This document shows, one piece after another, positions 29,669 through 43,900 of a stretch of 64,000 nt of DNA. The position numbers and the translations under genes are program-made. Location: contig NC_092016.1 in the NCBI RefSeq assembly GCF_042242105.1, positions 11,546,501 to 11,610,500 on the forward strand. The letters are read 5' to 3'. The notes beneath the pieces are model-generated. The model saw only the letters and a program-made list of their open reading frames with translations. It was not told where the DNA came from and searched no databases. Position 1 is the stretch's first letter, and every line of letters begins with the position of its first letter. Source of the DNA: Pempheris klunzingeri (taxonomy: Eukaryota; Chordata; Actinopteri; Acropomatiformes; Pempheridae).

Positions 29669-30930
29669 CTCCAAAAATGCAATGAAAAGGAGTCGTGAAT
29701 CAGTTGAATAAAAACGGGTTAGCTCAGGTCTGTAGGTTTGCAGTGCAAGTGATCCCTTCCTGACTGAGATCTGGCAGATTGTAAAGCTGCATTTCCTCCT
29801 GCGGTTTCAAATCACACCGATCAACGAGCCAAAACGGCTCCGTCCATACTGCTAACACACGCAAGTTGAATTTATGGCAAACACACTGGCTTTGACTGTG
29901 CAGCGGGCTGGTGCCACTTTGATTGACAACTTAGCTCAACGTGTTTCTGGAGCTGTGGGTCACTTCCGCCTTGTGTGTGTTTTTCAAAATAAAACGCGTG
30001 CGGCCCCTTTAAGTGAGAGACCGGAAGTCATCCGAGCAGCTAGGTGGCGGTGTAGCTAGCATGCTAACAAGCTAGCACAACTAAAGAAGACAGCATGAGT
30101 GGAACAAACCCACTGGTGTAATGTCTCAGGGGATATTATCAAGGAGTTTACAGATTGGTCCGCATGGTTAACATCTGCTTTTCTGTCCCCAGTTCTTCAG
30201 GTATCTGCTCAGATAACAAACATTAACTGGTGAGTGTTGCTGTCGCTTGCTAACTGTCAGTGCAGTGTGGTTAGCAAGTTAGCATGTCAGCATTTCTGGA
30301 CATAAGGAAACTTTAACACGTATTTAAACTCCTAAGCATTACCCTGTTCGTATTTTAGTATTATCCCAAACGTTAACAACATATTTAGGGCCTGTGGGAG
30401 TCAGTGGTGGAAGACATATTCAGGTAGCGTAAAGTAAAAGCAGGATTTAAAGTCCCCCAATTTTAGTACAAAATGATATCAGTAAGATTTAACCAAAGTA
30501 TCATTTAGCACTCATTAGTAAGCAGCAGAGTGACTACATTGTACTTTTGACCCATTACTGTGTATGCATGGTTTTATGGTTTAGGTGCATGGTTAAAGTA
30601 AAAAGGAGTCAAATGTATAAAATTTGTCTCTGAAATGTAGTGGTTCTGGAAGTATAAGTAGCATAAATGGAAATAGTCAAAACTGTACTTAAGTACAGTA
30701 TATGATTAAATGTAGTCTGTTACACCATTGGTGAGATTCACCCTCATTAATGAGAGAACTAATGTGTCCATAAATTACAACATCAGTTTTTATCATTCAA
30801 ATGTGACCCAGAGTGGTATTACATACTGTGGTTAGTAGGGGGGACCTGTTGTCTGTAGCTTCAGGGAAGCAATGCTGTTTTTGATCTGTGCTCTTAACAC
30901 TGATTATATTTTTGGTCCTCTTAGTGAGTG
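29669..30930. promoter_or_regulatory. Divergent promoter region of chid1 and ighmbp2, plus ighmbp2 5' UTR intron
   Basis: The region contains two ETS-type GGAA sites in opposite orientation: CACTTCCG near 29961-29968 and CCGGAAGT at 30021-30028. A noncoding ighmbp2 exon probably ends at the GTGAGT donor after 30229, with the next acceptor at 30921-30924. Between them lies an old MITE-like element (30402-30730). Confidence 0.5.
30402..30730. mobile_element. Degraded MITE-like repeat in the ighmbp2 5' intron
   Basis: It begins CAGTGGTGGAAGACATATTC and ends with ACTTAAGTACAG followed by TGTTACACCATTGG, roughly its inverted complement. This matches the common teleost element with CAGTGGTGGAAA termini and internal ACTTAAGTA phrases, often classed with hAT-derived MITEs. 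It is old and has no coding capacity. Confidence 0.55.
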
Positions 30931-33900
30931 ATGGCGGTTGAACAATTTGTGTCAAAGACACTCGAGCTTCTAAAGGAGGAGAGGGAGGCTGAAATAGAGG
31001 AGACCAGGTATGTAAAATAACATCCAGACTGTAGTACTTCACTGTAAACGGGTAATCCAGCAACGCTGTTCTGCATGTCCAAAGGAAGAGACAGAATAAA
31101 AACCCCTGGTATGGGTCAAGCTCCAAAAATACTGGATCCTACACTTCCCATAATGCCATTCAGCAGCCTCTCCCTGTCAGGGAAATGCCCAAGTCTTTCT
31201 AGCCCCACACTGTCAGTTTCTAATGAAAGCTTTCTGTTATGAATTTATGAAATATGTGTCAAATTGGATAAATAGGTAAATAAGTTTTTGATACTTTTCC
31301 TACAATGTTTATTTTATGAGATATGAAAACAGTCTCATTATTTATAGCTATCACATAAAAATGACATTGTCTTTTTTTGTGTCCTCAGGGTATGGCAGGA
31401 GAATGTATCTCTCAAGGATCTTCAAAATAAAGGTGTTTGCCTGCTGAAATTGCAGATAGGAAGTCAGTCCACTGGCCTGTATGGTCGCACAGTCATCGTC
31501 CTCGAGCCACGAAAGCATCTTGGTTTTTCATCTCTGCCAAGCAACAGCTTTGGACCTGGTGAGATGGAAAAGTATCACATCAGATCTGTGGGGTTTTGTG
31601 ACTCTAGTTTCATATTTTACATAATGCGATGTTTATTTCTTTTGCCACAGGGGACATAGTGGGCTTATATGACACTGGCGGATGCACCGCAGCCTCACAG
31701 GTCGGCACAGGAATAGTGACGAGGGTCAGCCAAGCTTCTGTAAGTGTGGCCTTTGATGATTCAAAGGATGGCCTCAGCTTTGATTCAGATGCTCTTTACG
31801 ACCTCTTAAAGCTGGCAAATGACGTCACCTACAAGCGAATGAAAAAGTGAGTAACATCTGTAATGTCTGTGCTGAGCATGTTAAACAGATACAAGGGGGT
31901 TGTGAAATGTTAAAACCGCTTATTTTCACTTTGTATTTTGTGCTCGCAGAGCCTTGAATGCATTAAATGGATACAATGGACCAGCTGCAAATCTGATAAA
32001 TGTTCTCTTTGGAGACTCAAAACCTTCTTCTCAGTCACATCCAAGTAAGTTACACTGTATATCAAATGTTATCAGAAAATAGGATTTCTAATAGCTCTAT
32101 GAAACTGTGCTTGGTGGTAGCTTAGAGAACATACGCACTGTACTGTTTGCACTGATTTTAAACACCTAGGAAATCAATCATTCAATATACAGACTAATTT
32201 TCACTATTATGTTTCATCAGACAAAGTTGAGTTTGTTAATTCGAACCTGGATGAGTCCCAGAGAGAAGCTGTGTCCTTTGCTCTGTCTCAGAGAGAACTG
32301 GCTGTGATTCATGGACCACCCGGCACAGGGAAAACCACCACAGTGGTGGAGATCATCCTGCAAGCAGTCAAACAAGGCCAAAAGGTGCAGAAAGATGATT
32401 TTTCTTATTGTAAATGTAACTGGACTAATCAGTGGGAGAGAATATTCACACTTACAGTTTTCTGCCATTGTCAGTCATTGCTGCCGTCTTCATTGCAGCA
32501 TCTCAGTCTGAACAGGATCATTTTCATATTTGGATTCTGTGTTTGTGCAGGTCCTGTGCTGTGCCCCATCTAATGTGGCTGTGGATAATTTAGTGGAGAG
32601 GTTAGCCCAGTGCAAAGCAAAGGTCCTGAGGCTGGGTCACCCTGCCCGACTGCTGGAGTCAATACAGAAACATTCACTAGACGCCATCCTCGCTCAGAGT
32701 GACAATGCAAACATCATTGCTGACATCCGTAAAGACATCGATAAAGTTTTTGTAAGTATTTAAGTGTGTGCTCTGACTAGAATTTGTGTCGTCTTGTATG
32801 ATTTGTAATATTTTATATATTTTCTTTTTAAGATGGGAATGAAGAAGATGCGTGAGAAAGGAGAGCGGGGGAACTGCAAAAGGGAAATAGGGGAGCTAAG
32901 AAAAGAGCTGAAAACCAGGGAAGCGACAGCCATAAGCCAGATCCTAAAAAGTGCTGATGTTGTGCTCTCAACCAACACAGGTCAGTAATGGCCTTGAGTG
33001 TAGAAAATGTCATTCAGCCTTTGCAGTGAGCATGAAAGGCAATCAGAGAGCACTTGTCTGCATCTGCAGGTGCTTGTGATGACGGCCCTCTGAAGTTCCT
33101 GCCAGCAGAGCATTTTGATTGGGTGGTGATAGACGAGTGTGCTCAGGCCCTGGAGAGCAGCTGCTGGATCGCCCTGCTTAAAGCTCGCAAGTGTATTCTG
33201 GCTGGAGACTACAAGCAGCTACCACCTACTATCAAATCACAAACGTAAAAAAACTGTTTTCCTCTTTTATGCATTCATAGACAAATAGCATTCAAGATCT
33301 CTATATCCTTAAACCCTCTAAAAACATGGTTTCTGAAGTATTTCTCTATAGCATTGAATATTTTTGACCTAATAAGAAGAATTTAGATTTACATGTCGGG
33401 AAAAACATCAGTTGTTGTTATTTAAGCTCAGATATCACAACATCCTCATTTGTGCACAGAAATACTAGTGAGAAGAGCACAGACAAAAACAGAAACATGA
33501 AAATCTTACATGACATTGAAAGGAAAGGAAATGAAAGGAAACTGTTGGCAGAAAGTGTTCTTGTAGGGCCTCATCGGTCATATTAAGAAGCTGATTGAGG
33601 ATTATTTTAGCACTTCTTCTTTTCTTTCCACATATTCCTATAGTTTTCTACACATTGTTCTCTTTTTCTGCTCCACAGCGCGGCATCAAAAGGCTTGTCT
33701 CTCAGTCTTATGGAGAGACTAATCCAGATTTATGGGGACTCAGTGGTCCGTATGCTAACAGTTCAGTACCGCATGAACAGCGCCATCATGGATTGGGCCT
33801 CCAAAGAGATGTACCAGGGAAGACTGAGAGCTCACAGCTCTGTGGAGAGACATTTGTTGAAGTGAGTGTGAGCTTTGTGATGGAAAGTGTCTCACTGATT

Positions 33901-36072
33901 GTTTTACAGTGAATGATAACTCATCAAAGTAACTGTGTCTTTGATGCCAAAGAGATCTCCCAGGAGTGTCCTGTGTTGAAGAGACCAGCACACCGCTGCT
34001 TCTGATCGACACAGCGGGCTGCGGCCTGAGTGAGATGGAGGTGACAGATGAGCAGTCCAAAGGCAATCAAGGTTAGTCATTTTTATTGTAAAGAAACACA
34101 TTTTAATCACAGCTAGTGTGTTGTGGGATCTAACAGTATGTTTAATGTATCCTCAGGTGAGGTAGACATTGTCGAACTGCACATAAAGGCCTTGACTGAT
34201 GCTGGGCTTAAAGCTAAAGACATAGCTGTTATTGCTCCTTATAATCTACAAGTAAGTCACTGATTGCAGAAATGTACTGTAAAGTATACATCTAATCAAC
34301 TGCTACTACTGTGCTGTGTTGTATCAATAATGCAAAACTTTATTTAAATAAGTGAGAGCTAAACTTTCCGAGTAAATAGAATAAATGAAAATGTAAAGTG
34401 TACTAGGATGTGGTTTTTAATGTGTTTATCTCTGCAAAGGTTGATCTTCTGCGTCAGAAGCTTTCTGCGAGACATCCAGAGCTGGAGATAAAGTCAGTGG
34501 ACGGATTTCAGGGCAGAGAGAAAGAGGCTGTGGTGTTGTCGTTGGTTCGATCCAATAGAAAAGGTAATTTATTGTACCGTAGTGTTGAGGTGATGTCTTT
34601 CCCTGCTGCACCATGAACATAAGTGGCATCAGTTTGTGTGTGTACATTCTTATATTTTAGGGGAAGTTGGATTTCTGGCGGAGGACCGAAGGATTAATGT
34701 GGCTGTCACACGTGCGAGGCGTCACATCGCCGTAGTGTGCGACACCCAAACTGTCCAGAATCACGCTTTCCTTAAGTCTCTCGTCAATCATATGAGTGAG
34801 TTTGGCGAGGTCAGAACAGCATTTGAGTACATGAAAGACATCGTGCCACAGAACTACACCCGTGACCACAAAGACACCAAGGCCAATACGTCTGCCAGCA
34901 GCTCCATGTCCAAAAAACAGAAAAGTAAAGATCAGCCTCCCAGCAAAGCGAAGCAAGGGCAAAAATCCACTGGTAGCAGCAGTTATGAAAATACTTCCAT
35001 TACAGAGAAGCACACAAAGTCCCTCATAACAGCACTGACAGAGAATGAGCAGAAGGACAGATCCACTGAGATCAGAGAGCAGGTGGAGCGCTATATAAAG
35101 GACTTAAAACAGAGTGAGCTGCAGTTTCCGTCATCTTTTAACTCTCATGACCGCCTGCTGGTCCACCAGATCGCTGAAGAGTTGGGCCTCGTGCATGAGA
35201 GTAAAGGTGAGGGGAAAGACAGGTGCATCACTGTGTCCAGGCCCCTGGTTTCAACACCAGCTGAGGAGCCAACACAGGAAGAAGAAGCTGATGAAGAGGA
35301 AGAGAAAACGGCCCCAAATCCCCAAATGGAGCTGCTGCGTCAACCTCCGTTAGACCTGAAAAGTTTACATTTGGAGCGAATGAAGAGGGAGCAGCAGAAA
35401 AGGGAAGAAACTGCTCAACAAAAACAGCAACAGAAGAACATCCCACAAGCTCAGGCCCAGTCATCAAAGAAGTCCAAGTCAGCTAAAGGTTTGTAGGTTG
35501 TTTTTTTTTTTTTAATCTGTCTGCTCTGATATGTTTGCATCAATTCAGCTCTACCATTTATCTCCCAGGAAAGAGCCGAACGAAGGCAGGCGCCTGCGAA
35601 ATTGCCGCTGCCGCAACTCCGGATGATGACTTCGACATGCTTCTCAGCGCTGTCATGAAGGCGGACTCTGTGTGCAGTTTTGTCAAGTGTAAAGCTTCCG
35701 TGCTCACACTGGGGCAGCTTTGCCTGTTCTGCAATAGGCAGTATTGTCTCAGTCATCATATACCAGAGGTAAGACGGGATTGTTTTGGCTTGAGTTTTTA
35801 TTAGGCTTTGAAGCTGTAGGGTGATATTTAGTAATAGACCTGGAATGGTATTGATCATGTTGTAAACCCTTTCTTAGGTTCACGGCTGCGGAGATAAAGC
35901 CAAGTCTCACGCACGGATGAGAATAAGCAAAGAGGGCGTTCTTTATGCTGGGAGTGGGAAGAAAGACAAAACCATGGACCCCAACAAAAAAGCCTATCTG
36001 CAAAGGAAACTGGACTCTAAACTGAAAGATATGGCAACACAGAGGAAACCAAAACACCAAGAGGACAGTTAA
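30931..36072 (+). CDS. ighmbp2: Immunoglobulin mu-binding protein 2, SF1 helicase
   Basis: Fifteen exons (30931-31007, 31389-31558, 31651-31846, 31950-32044, 32221-32384, 32551-32751, 32833-32980, 33070-33244, 33679-33861, 33953-34071, 34157-34251, 34440-34563, 34661-35488, 35569-35768, 35878-36072) give 989 residues; human has 993. Walker [11 protein letters not shown] is at 211-220, the Walker B DECAQ near 372, then [29 protein letters not shown] and VAVTRARR. An R3H domain follows at about 728-790, a Glu- and Lys-rich linker, then an AN1 zinc finger near 893-940 (Cys/His pattern ending HHIPEVHGCG). It is an Upf1-like 5'-3' RNA/DNA helicase associated with ribosomes and tRNA; human loss causes SMARD1. 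All motifs are intact. It converges tail to tail with the TRIM gene 258 bp downstream. Confidence 0.96.
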
Positions 36073-36329
36073 TGATACCAAATTCACTCTACAATTTAAC
36101 AGAACTGAAGACTTTATTCTGAACAAGATTAAACAATTCAAATATTTGAAAATGTTAGTCGTCTCGTTTGATCAAATATTCAGTATGTTACAGTGTGATG
36201 TCATACAATTTGCTGCTGAATTTCATGAGTGCAGCACAGATTGATCATTATTTAAACTGTGCATTTTGTCCCTTATTTTTGTCCATTATAAAACGCACTC
36301 CCACAGAGCCACGTGTCAATTGTATAAAT

Positions 36330-38567
36330 CTACTCTACATCTACTTTTATTGTCAGGGGACAGATTGTCAGTGGGTTGGAGGTTTTCCCCTCTTCGTACA
36401 ATCCAGGGGAGAAGTAGGGGAAAATCTTCTCTGTAAATCTGTCACTGAACGTGTATATTGTTGTCAAATTGGCAGCGTTGAGGAAAACTACCTTCCCTTT
36501 GTCATAGTCCAGCTTTACAGTAATCGTCTCGGGCTTCTGCTTCAACGTGAGCTTGGTGCGAGGCGAGGTCTGAGCCCAGAACGAGTCTCCATTGCACAGG
36601 CCGATCACCCAGAAGCCCTCAGCCGGGTTGAGGAAGACGGTGCTCTTCCTTTTGATTGACTCTTGGGCCACTCCGATGTACCAGTCTTTGCCTCGGCCCA
36701 CCTCTATGGTCCAGCTGTGCTTTCCAGATGTGAAGCCAGTTGCTCCCAGCGCACACACACGACTGGTGCAGCGCTCAGGATTGTCAGGTAGGAGCTGCTT
36801 ACTGCTGTATTGCACCTGGGTCAACTCCTCAGATAACTTTAAGTTGGACTGTGCTGTGTTTGGATCCAGAGTGATGGGAACTAAAAGTGTAAACAACAGT
36901 TCGAGGCATTAAAAAGACTTCATAGTAAACTTTAACTTGCTGGAGGCCGTAGTCTGTCCACTCACCATATGTGACGATGTTGGCCATCTTCTTCCAAATT
37001 CCAAACTTCAGTAATCCCAGATGCTTTGCAGAGTCGATCAAGATATCTCTGATGCACTCTGGCTCTCGAATGTTGCATTTGACCCTGAAACATGTTGAAA
37101 TCATTACAACTTCTGGAGACAGTTTGTGCTACTTTTAGCAGGTACTGAGTGAAACATACCTTTTCTTTGTCTGCTTATAGTCCTTAAATCACAGAAAGAG
37201 AGGAAATGGATCTCATTAACGAAACGTTTGGTGTAGAGTTATGTTCACATCACGGTGTAAAACTATTGGAAATTAGTGTGTAAATAATGGCTGTAAGCGC
37301 ACCTGTAGAAATGGTAAATCCTTCGCTCTGAGGGCTGTTTCAGTGTCACTGATGGTAGAACAAAGGGCTTTAATCTGGTCCTTGATGTTTTCCAGCTTCT
37401 CACACATCACCCGGCTCTTAATTTCCTCTTCCTGTTTGAGCGCCTTCAGTCTAGTGTTTTCCTCCTCTCTAAGGAACAGGTGTAGCTTCTCAAACTCCTC
37501 CTTAATTGTTTCCTCACATTGATGAGCTTGGGTCTGTAATGTTGAGGGGAGCTGGTTATTTTTGGCAGCAAACAAAAGGAAAGTTTGAGTACCACGCTGA
37601 GGGATTTGGTTTGTCTGTGGGCTGGACGTCATGAGTACGAGAGGTACAACAAAAGGCTTCTCATGTGATGATGGACACAGTGAATGTGTTGACTTCTACC
37701 TGGATATAGTTTTTTGTTTCCTCACAGTGCTCCTTCGTCTTGTTGAATATTCTGAGCTTTTTTCTCAAGGATTCCAACATGGCTGAAATTTCTGTCTGAA
37801 ATGTTCACAAACGGTTGAAATGGAGATGAAACAATTAATCAATTGACAGAAAAGTAATAAGCAACTATCTTTATTGTCACCTTTATTGCTGCTTTCATGC
37901 TTCATATCATTGTACACTAAAACTACAGTTTTAGACAGTTTGAAGATGTCACCTTGGAATTTGGGAAACTGAAGGACATTGGCCAATATTTTCTGACATT
38001 ATACGGACAAAATGATAAATCTATTAACTGTGAAAACAACTGACATATAAACTAGAAGCCCAGTAAAAACAAATCTATGCTCACTGAGAACTAATTGAAT
38101 TCTGTGTTTTGTGTGTTAGAGTGTATCTACAGTAAATCCCCCTGTTATTTTCCCAGTTCCTATTTTTACTCTACCTTTTTCTGTTGGGCCGCCTCCTCTA
38201 CCGGGCAGCACTCGTGAACTTTATGCTGTTTTGATGTCTGACAGACGAGGCAAATGGGCTCTTCATCATTGTGACAGAAAATCTTCAGCTTCTCATTGTG
38301 AAAAAAACAAACTTCTTGATTGCTGCTGGTCCTTTGCACCTGATATTCGTCCGCAGCTATCTTTAGTGCCAAATTGATAGGAGGCCTCCCAGGGGCAGAC
38401 ACAGTGCGACACACAGGACATTCTCGACATCCTCTCCATTCCCAGAATTTCTGTAAACAAACCTTGCAAATATTGTGGCCACATTTTAGGAGAACAGGAA
38501 GGCAGTAAATCTCAGAGCATTGAGGACAAAGTAGGTCCTCTTCAGAGAGCAGAGTCGATGCTGCCAT
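36330..38567 (-). CDS. Class-IV TRIM E3 ubiquitin ligase, TRIM35/A33-like
   Basis: Six exons in transcript order: 38567-38175, 37795-37700, 37533-37303, 37182-37160, 37084-36966, 36880-36330, giving 470 residues. The exon sizes (96, 231 and 23 nt in the middle) are the classic TRIM pattern. The RING (about 14-53) starts CPQC and ends CPVC. A B-box2 follows at about 88-128 (CFFHNEKLKIFC to HKVHEC), then a coiled coil from about 135-240, and a PRY/SPRY domain from about 285 to the end (LDPNTAQSNLKLSEE, KHSWTIEVGRGKDWYIGVA, KTSNPLTICPL). Such proteins ubiquitinate substrates picked by SPRY; many fish copies are immune-related. The family is greatly expanded in teleosts, so a one-to-one orthologue is not assigned. 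The ATG at 38567 was chosen; no upstream in-frame ATG directly precedes it. Confidence 0.9.
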
Positions 38568-40906
38568 CAGGCTCAAAGATTCCTATGAAGTGAGGTTATG
38601 AGAAAACTTCCTTCCTGCTCGTCTTGTTACACTTTGGTGAAACTGTAAATGTTGGCAAACTTGTAGGACTGGTTAAATACGCTTTAAGTATTCCACAACA
38701 TTGAAACTGTCACTTTGTTGTTAGTCATGTTGTCAGACTGATATTCACTTTGTTTGAAAATTATATACATTAGAAATTTTAGATATACATTTCTATTTAC
38801 TCCATATATAGTATGAAAAAAAACACAATAGTCAATAGCAGCACTAAGATTACAGAATAGGAACACTTCTGTTCACTTTCAGTGCACTTTATTTTCCATG
38901 ATGAAATGCTTCGACACAGTAACATGGTTTCACTAAATCATTTAAATCAACACAGTGTCTAGAAAAACATAACAATTCTACAGGTGTTAAAATGTGTTAT
39001 AACTGCATTAATCCTCTGAGGAGGGCAAAGCTTAGAGGTGAAAACAGAGGTAGTTTAAACCGATAAAGATGAGTGGCTGCACTGTCAGTACTGTCTACAC
39101 TTTACAGGAGTTTTGCAGGTAAACAGACAGTGAATCAACACGATTTTGGATGCAGGGACCTCAGACGAGAAGCAGGTGCTGTTCAGAAATGAGGTCAAGT
39201 GGTGACGTGTTCTCACGTTGAGAAACATAAGTGCTTGTGCAGTAAAAGTAAATGTGTTGGTCTCTCTCTTCTCATGCCGTCAACCTGCTCACATGTTGTA
39301 TGGAGAGAGAAAACAAAATGCTTTGAAGAGACGGTATTCTGTGAATTCCTCGTGTTCGACTATGAATGTTTCAAAAAGGTTTAATAGTACTTATTGAAAT
39401 TTTGTCGTCGCAGTGCCGAGTATTTATCCTGTATTCATCATACTAAACTCATCAGTGTCTCACATTCATGTTTTAAAAGAGTACTTCTGTAAACTAAAAC
39501 TACAGTTGTTTTTACTACAAAAACAAATCTAGTAGAAGGCACTCAGTTTCTTAGGAAAACCTTCTTTAAGCCAATGATGATTTTGGTTGATACAGATCTT
39601 TTCCCCAGATGTAACTAAACTAAATTGAACATAAATATAAGGAATACCAATGATAAAGCCACTGAATATTAAGAAATACTTTTAATAAACCATTCTGAAA
39701 TAAGTAAATACCGCTATATGGATACATAATTTGATGTGATCCAATTTTGTTGCTCGGCACTATAAATGAAACATGCAACAACAACTCACGTGATGGCTTT
39801 TCGTCTTTCTCCCTCAAAATCACCTTACACTTGCCTTGAATCTTAATCTGAGCTATTCAGATTTTACTAATTATTATTTTACTATTTACATATGACTACA
39901 AATGTGAATACACTACGTTGAAACCTACTGTATGTGTCTCCTCCAGACAATTATCTGACGAGTGTGATTGGTCAAAGAAGATCCTTTCCTTTTAGGTTTC
40001 CTTCTCAGCAATATTTGTCCTTAAATTGCATCAAATTTATGTTGATGTCAGACTTGAGAGTAAAATATTCCCAGAAATGGACAGAAAAGGAATTTCTATG
40101 AACACAATGTGTGTTGATCCTGCTCCTTAATCTCAGTGAAAAAGGAAGAAAGAAAAAAAACAGCTGCATGAACCTGTTTTGTAAAGACATACTAGTTTTC
40201 GAATGGTTAAGAGATTTTAGCTGTTTTTAGGTTTTACAAAACACGTCAAATAACTCAAACTGTCAAAATGAACATGAGAATAGTATGTACATGAATACAG
40301 TAATAAATATACCATGTATGAAATCAGTTAGATTCAGAAATGGCTCTGTGTCCTGATTTTAAAAAATCAGAAAACTGTTGAGTGAGGAACAAGTGGGTGT
40401 TATGTAAAAGGTAATAATAATGATAATAATAACAAACCCTGTGACTAAGATATCACTGAATTCTTCTTCCAAAGATCATCTCATCTTGATTTTACTGAAC
40501 AATTCTAATGCATAAAATAGCAAATACAGGTTATAAATGCTCTTTGGACGGTCCATATTTCTCTAGATTTAAATTCTGCAACAAATGGCCAGTCAGCAGA
40601 GACAATGTAGGTTCTTTCTTCTTCAGCTTATATTGAAACGTAACGCTGTCAGTTAAACCTCCTCTGTCGGCTGTAACTCACAGGTTGAGGTCTGTCAATA
40701 ACATGGGACGTCTCGATTGTGTCCTCAGAGCCGCTTCTCTGCAACACTCTGGGTTCAGTTCAACGTCCTCTGCACAGAGCAGCGAATTATTACTCCTCAA
40801 ACATCTTCAGCACATCCTGAGGCTGCCTGCTGCTCTGAGATCAGTCAGGCGCCTGCGAGGCTTCACGCTGTGTCTGCAGATCCGACGCACAAACACAGTC
40901 TCACAA
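38568..40906 (-). other. TRIM 5' flank and rapsn 3' flank
   Basis: AT-rich DNA with no recognisable exon. It must include the TRIM promoter on one side and probably a long rapsn 3' UTR on the other. Scattered short open frames have no domain features. Confidence 0.4.
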
Positions 40907-43900
40907 TCACACGAATCCGGGCTTCATGGAGGACTTGAAACATTTAGGACACCCCTTTGTCCCGTTTGTCTGCAGACACCTGAAAGGATAAAACAGTTGA
41001 ATGTCAGCAGCTTCATCTGTGGGTGTGTAAATGTGTTAAAAAAATACACACATAAAAATCTCTTTTTTTTAAACCAGATCTGAAAACCTAGTCTGTATTC
41101 ACCACTGTGATCAAAGCCTACATCACCCTGGATACTTCTTTTGGAGGAAAACGTACATCTCAAGAACACCAAAAGAAAAATCACACTCAATAATTTGTGT
41201 TATCTCTGAAATTTGAAACATAATGACAAGTACGTCATGCTGGAAGACTCACTTGAGATGGAAAATGTGGGAACAGGGTAAGGCCTGCAGTTTTTGGTCC
41301 CTGTCCCCGATGGACTCTCCACACATGCCGCAGTAGAGCTCCAGCTCCTCAACGCACTGCAGGAACTTCACCACCTGCTCTCTGAGCTCCTCCTGCTGCC
41401 CCCGGCTGCGATAAATCCCTTCACTCAGGCAGTGTGCCTTCAGCATGCACAGCTGGAGATACAGGTCGGAAAAAGACGGTCAGCAGTGTGACTTCTGAGT
41501 GTACTTGTATGATTTATGCAACTTGTGTGTTGCGCAACTAATTATCATTTTCTTTATCATTGAATCATCTTGTCAATAACAATCAGTACTTCCTAGAGCC
41601 AATGGTATTGTCTTCAAATGTCTTCTTTTGTCCAACAGTCAGAGACCCAAAGATATTCAGTTTACTATCAGGTGTGATGAAGAAATCAAATGCAAATGTT
41701 TGGCAAAATTATTTGTACTATTATTAAAATAGTTGCTGATTAATTTCCTATTGATTGACTTGCAGATTAATGGAGACAAATAATTGCAGCTTTACTTGGG
41801 TGATTTGTAAGGAACATCAGTTACCTTGTTACCCATTCCATCCGCCAACTCCTGCGCTCGCTGCAAAGAATCCAGAGCCTGGAAAGCAAATGAGGCTGTG
41901 TCACAGAACCCATGTAACCCATGTAAAACAAGTAGTCGGTCACATTTTGCAAGTGAGATATATATTTAGTTTCAGGTACCTTGTCAAATTCTTTTTGCAG
42001 AAGCCAACACTTTGCAACCCCCAGGTAGACGTGTGTCTGTCCAAGACGGTTTCCAATCTCAGTCATGATACCCAGTGCCGACTCGTAACGAGGGAATGCT
42101 TTCTAGATGGAGGAAGGAGAAATATCAAAATAAAGCTCACAACGCTGCAGCAGTAAAAAGCTGAGTGAAGTCTGCACAAATGGTGGCACCTTACATCAAC
42201 GTCCTGTCTGCAGCGGTGTATGTCAGCAAAGTTTAGTAAGCACAGAGCCTGCAGAGGACGGTCACCGTGCTGCAGAGCAATCTTCATAGATTCCTGTTGA
42301 AGGGGAAGATGGAGGTTTTTAGAGGAGAGAGGTGTCTGTCTGACCCTCTGACCTGTGATACCAAAGTTCTGCTCAAATCTAATGAAATTGGAGGTCGATA
42401 ATCAGCAGAAATATTTAGATTAAATAGCAGCACTAAACTACACAGTATCATAATTTATAACATGCTGCCTAAAATTAAGTCTCATTACAAATGCAAATTT
42501 TTCCAAGGGTACAGTTGATGAACATTCTCTGGATGAGACTATTTAGTAGTAACTACTTTTACAAATGGCTTGCAGTTATTTCATTTAGCAGTTTCGGTAT
42601 CAGTATATGTTCACTTAAACCAGGCTCATAAGTGATACGGGACGTGACAAGTTGTTGGTTCACCTTTAGGACTCCTCTTGTACACTGGTATTCTAAATAT
42701 GACAAGATGTGTAAATTGTTTAGCTAAATGTGTTTGGCAAATGTAATAAATCTGAAATACATCCTGTCATCTTGTTACTATACTTTTGCACTCCAAGGCA
42801 ATGACATAAAGTTATTTTTCACCCTCAGTACATAATTAGAACAGAGTGAAGACTAAAGCTACCCTCTTCATTAACACTTTAAACCAGCGCCTCTGTGGGC
42901 ATATTTTTGTCGGGGTCTAAGGCCTGGTACATCAGAACAACTGGCGCTTGCACCTGTCGGCCGCACAACATCTACTGTATCTGCAGCTCCGACATCAGAA
43001 CAGCCAAAGGCATCGGGGGACGGCAACTTAGTGAGGAGACAAAAACTGTCACATTCTCCACAGGCAAATTTGTCTTTGGGAGATGAGCCCCGTCTCTGAG
43101 GACAGTAATCACATGTTGGACGGTTTTATAAAACAATACCTCACAGCATTCCATGGCGTCTGGCAGGCGCTCCAGCTTCCTGTAGGCTACAGACATGTGG
43201 TACTGGCTCATGGCTCGATACTTGAGGCTCCAGCTTTTGCCGTAGTCATTGACGAGCTCAGCTGCTTTGCAGGGGAAGAACAGGGCCTTCTCGTAGTCCT
43301 GTTGGCAGACATTACTGATGAGTAAGACCTCCGATGTCAAATTATTGCCCACAAGTGGCAGCATCTTAGTCAAACTACTGACATTCACCTTGACAGTATT
43401 AAAAAAAAATCTATTATTAACAGACATAATAAATCTTTTCTTTGGTGAAATAACGTTGACATATGAGTGCATTCTTCAAACGCTACTTCATCACAATCCC
43501 ATTGAAATCAATCCTCCCTGGGAAGCCGAGGGATTACTCTTACAAATCTCTGATGTCAAGGGTACTACATAAGCCCCCGCCAGACAGCCTGCTCACTCTG
43601 CCCTTGTTTAACAATGTCCAGCACTACATGAGCTAACCATTGATGATGTTTGCTTGGATGCTCTGCAGTGTTATCATACTCTGCAAATACATTGGCAACA
43701 TCAGTATTGATTGCGCAATCAAGTCACACGTGCAGCCCAATGAGTGTTTTACCCAAATAAAAAACCTTAGAAGTCAATAATGATTGTAGGATTTTGTTGG
43801 GGTTTTTTACAGCCTGGAAAGGTTCTTATTTAGACTCTTTCGCTATAATATCAAATTTTTTTTAGACCTTTAGACAAACAATAATGCTGAGGAAAGAGTT

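Noticed and set aside
35749-36141. Minus-strand frame overlapping the last ighmbp2 exon
   Set aside because: It is a shadow of the strongly supported ighmbp2 coding sequence.
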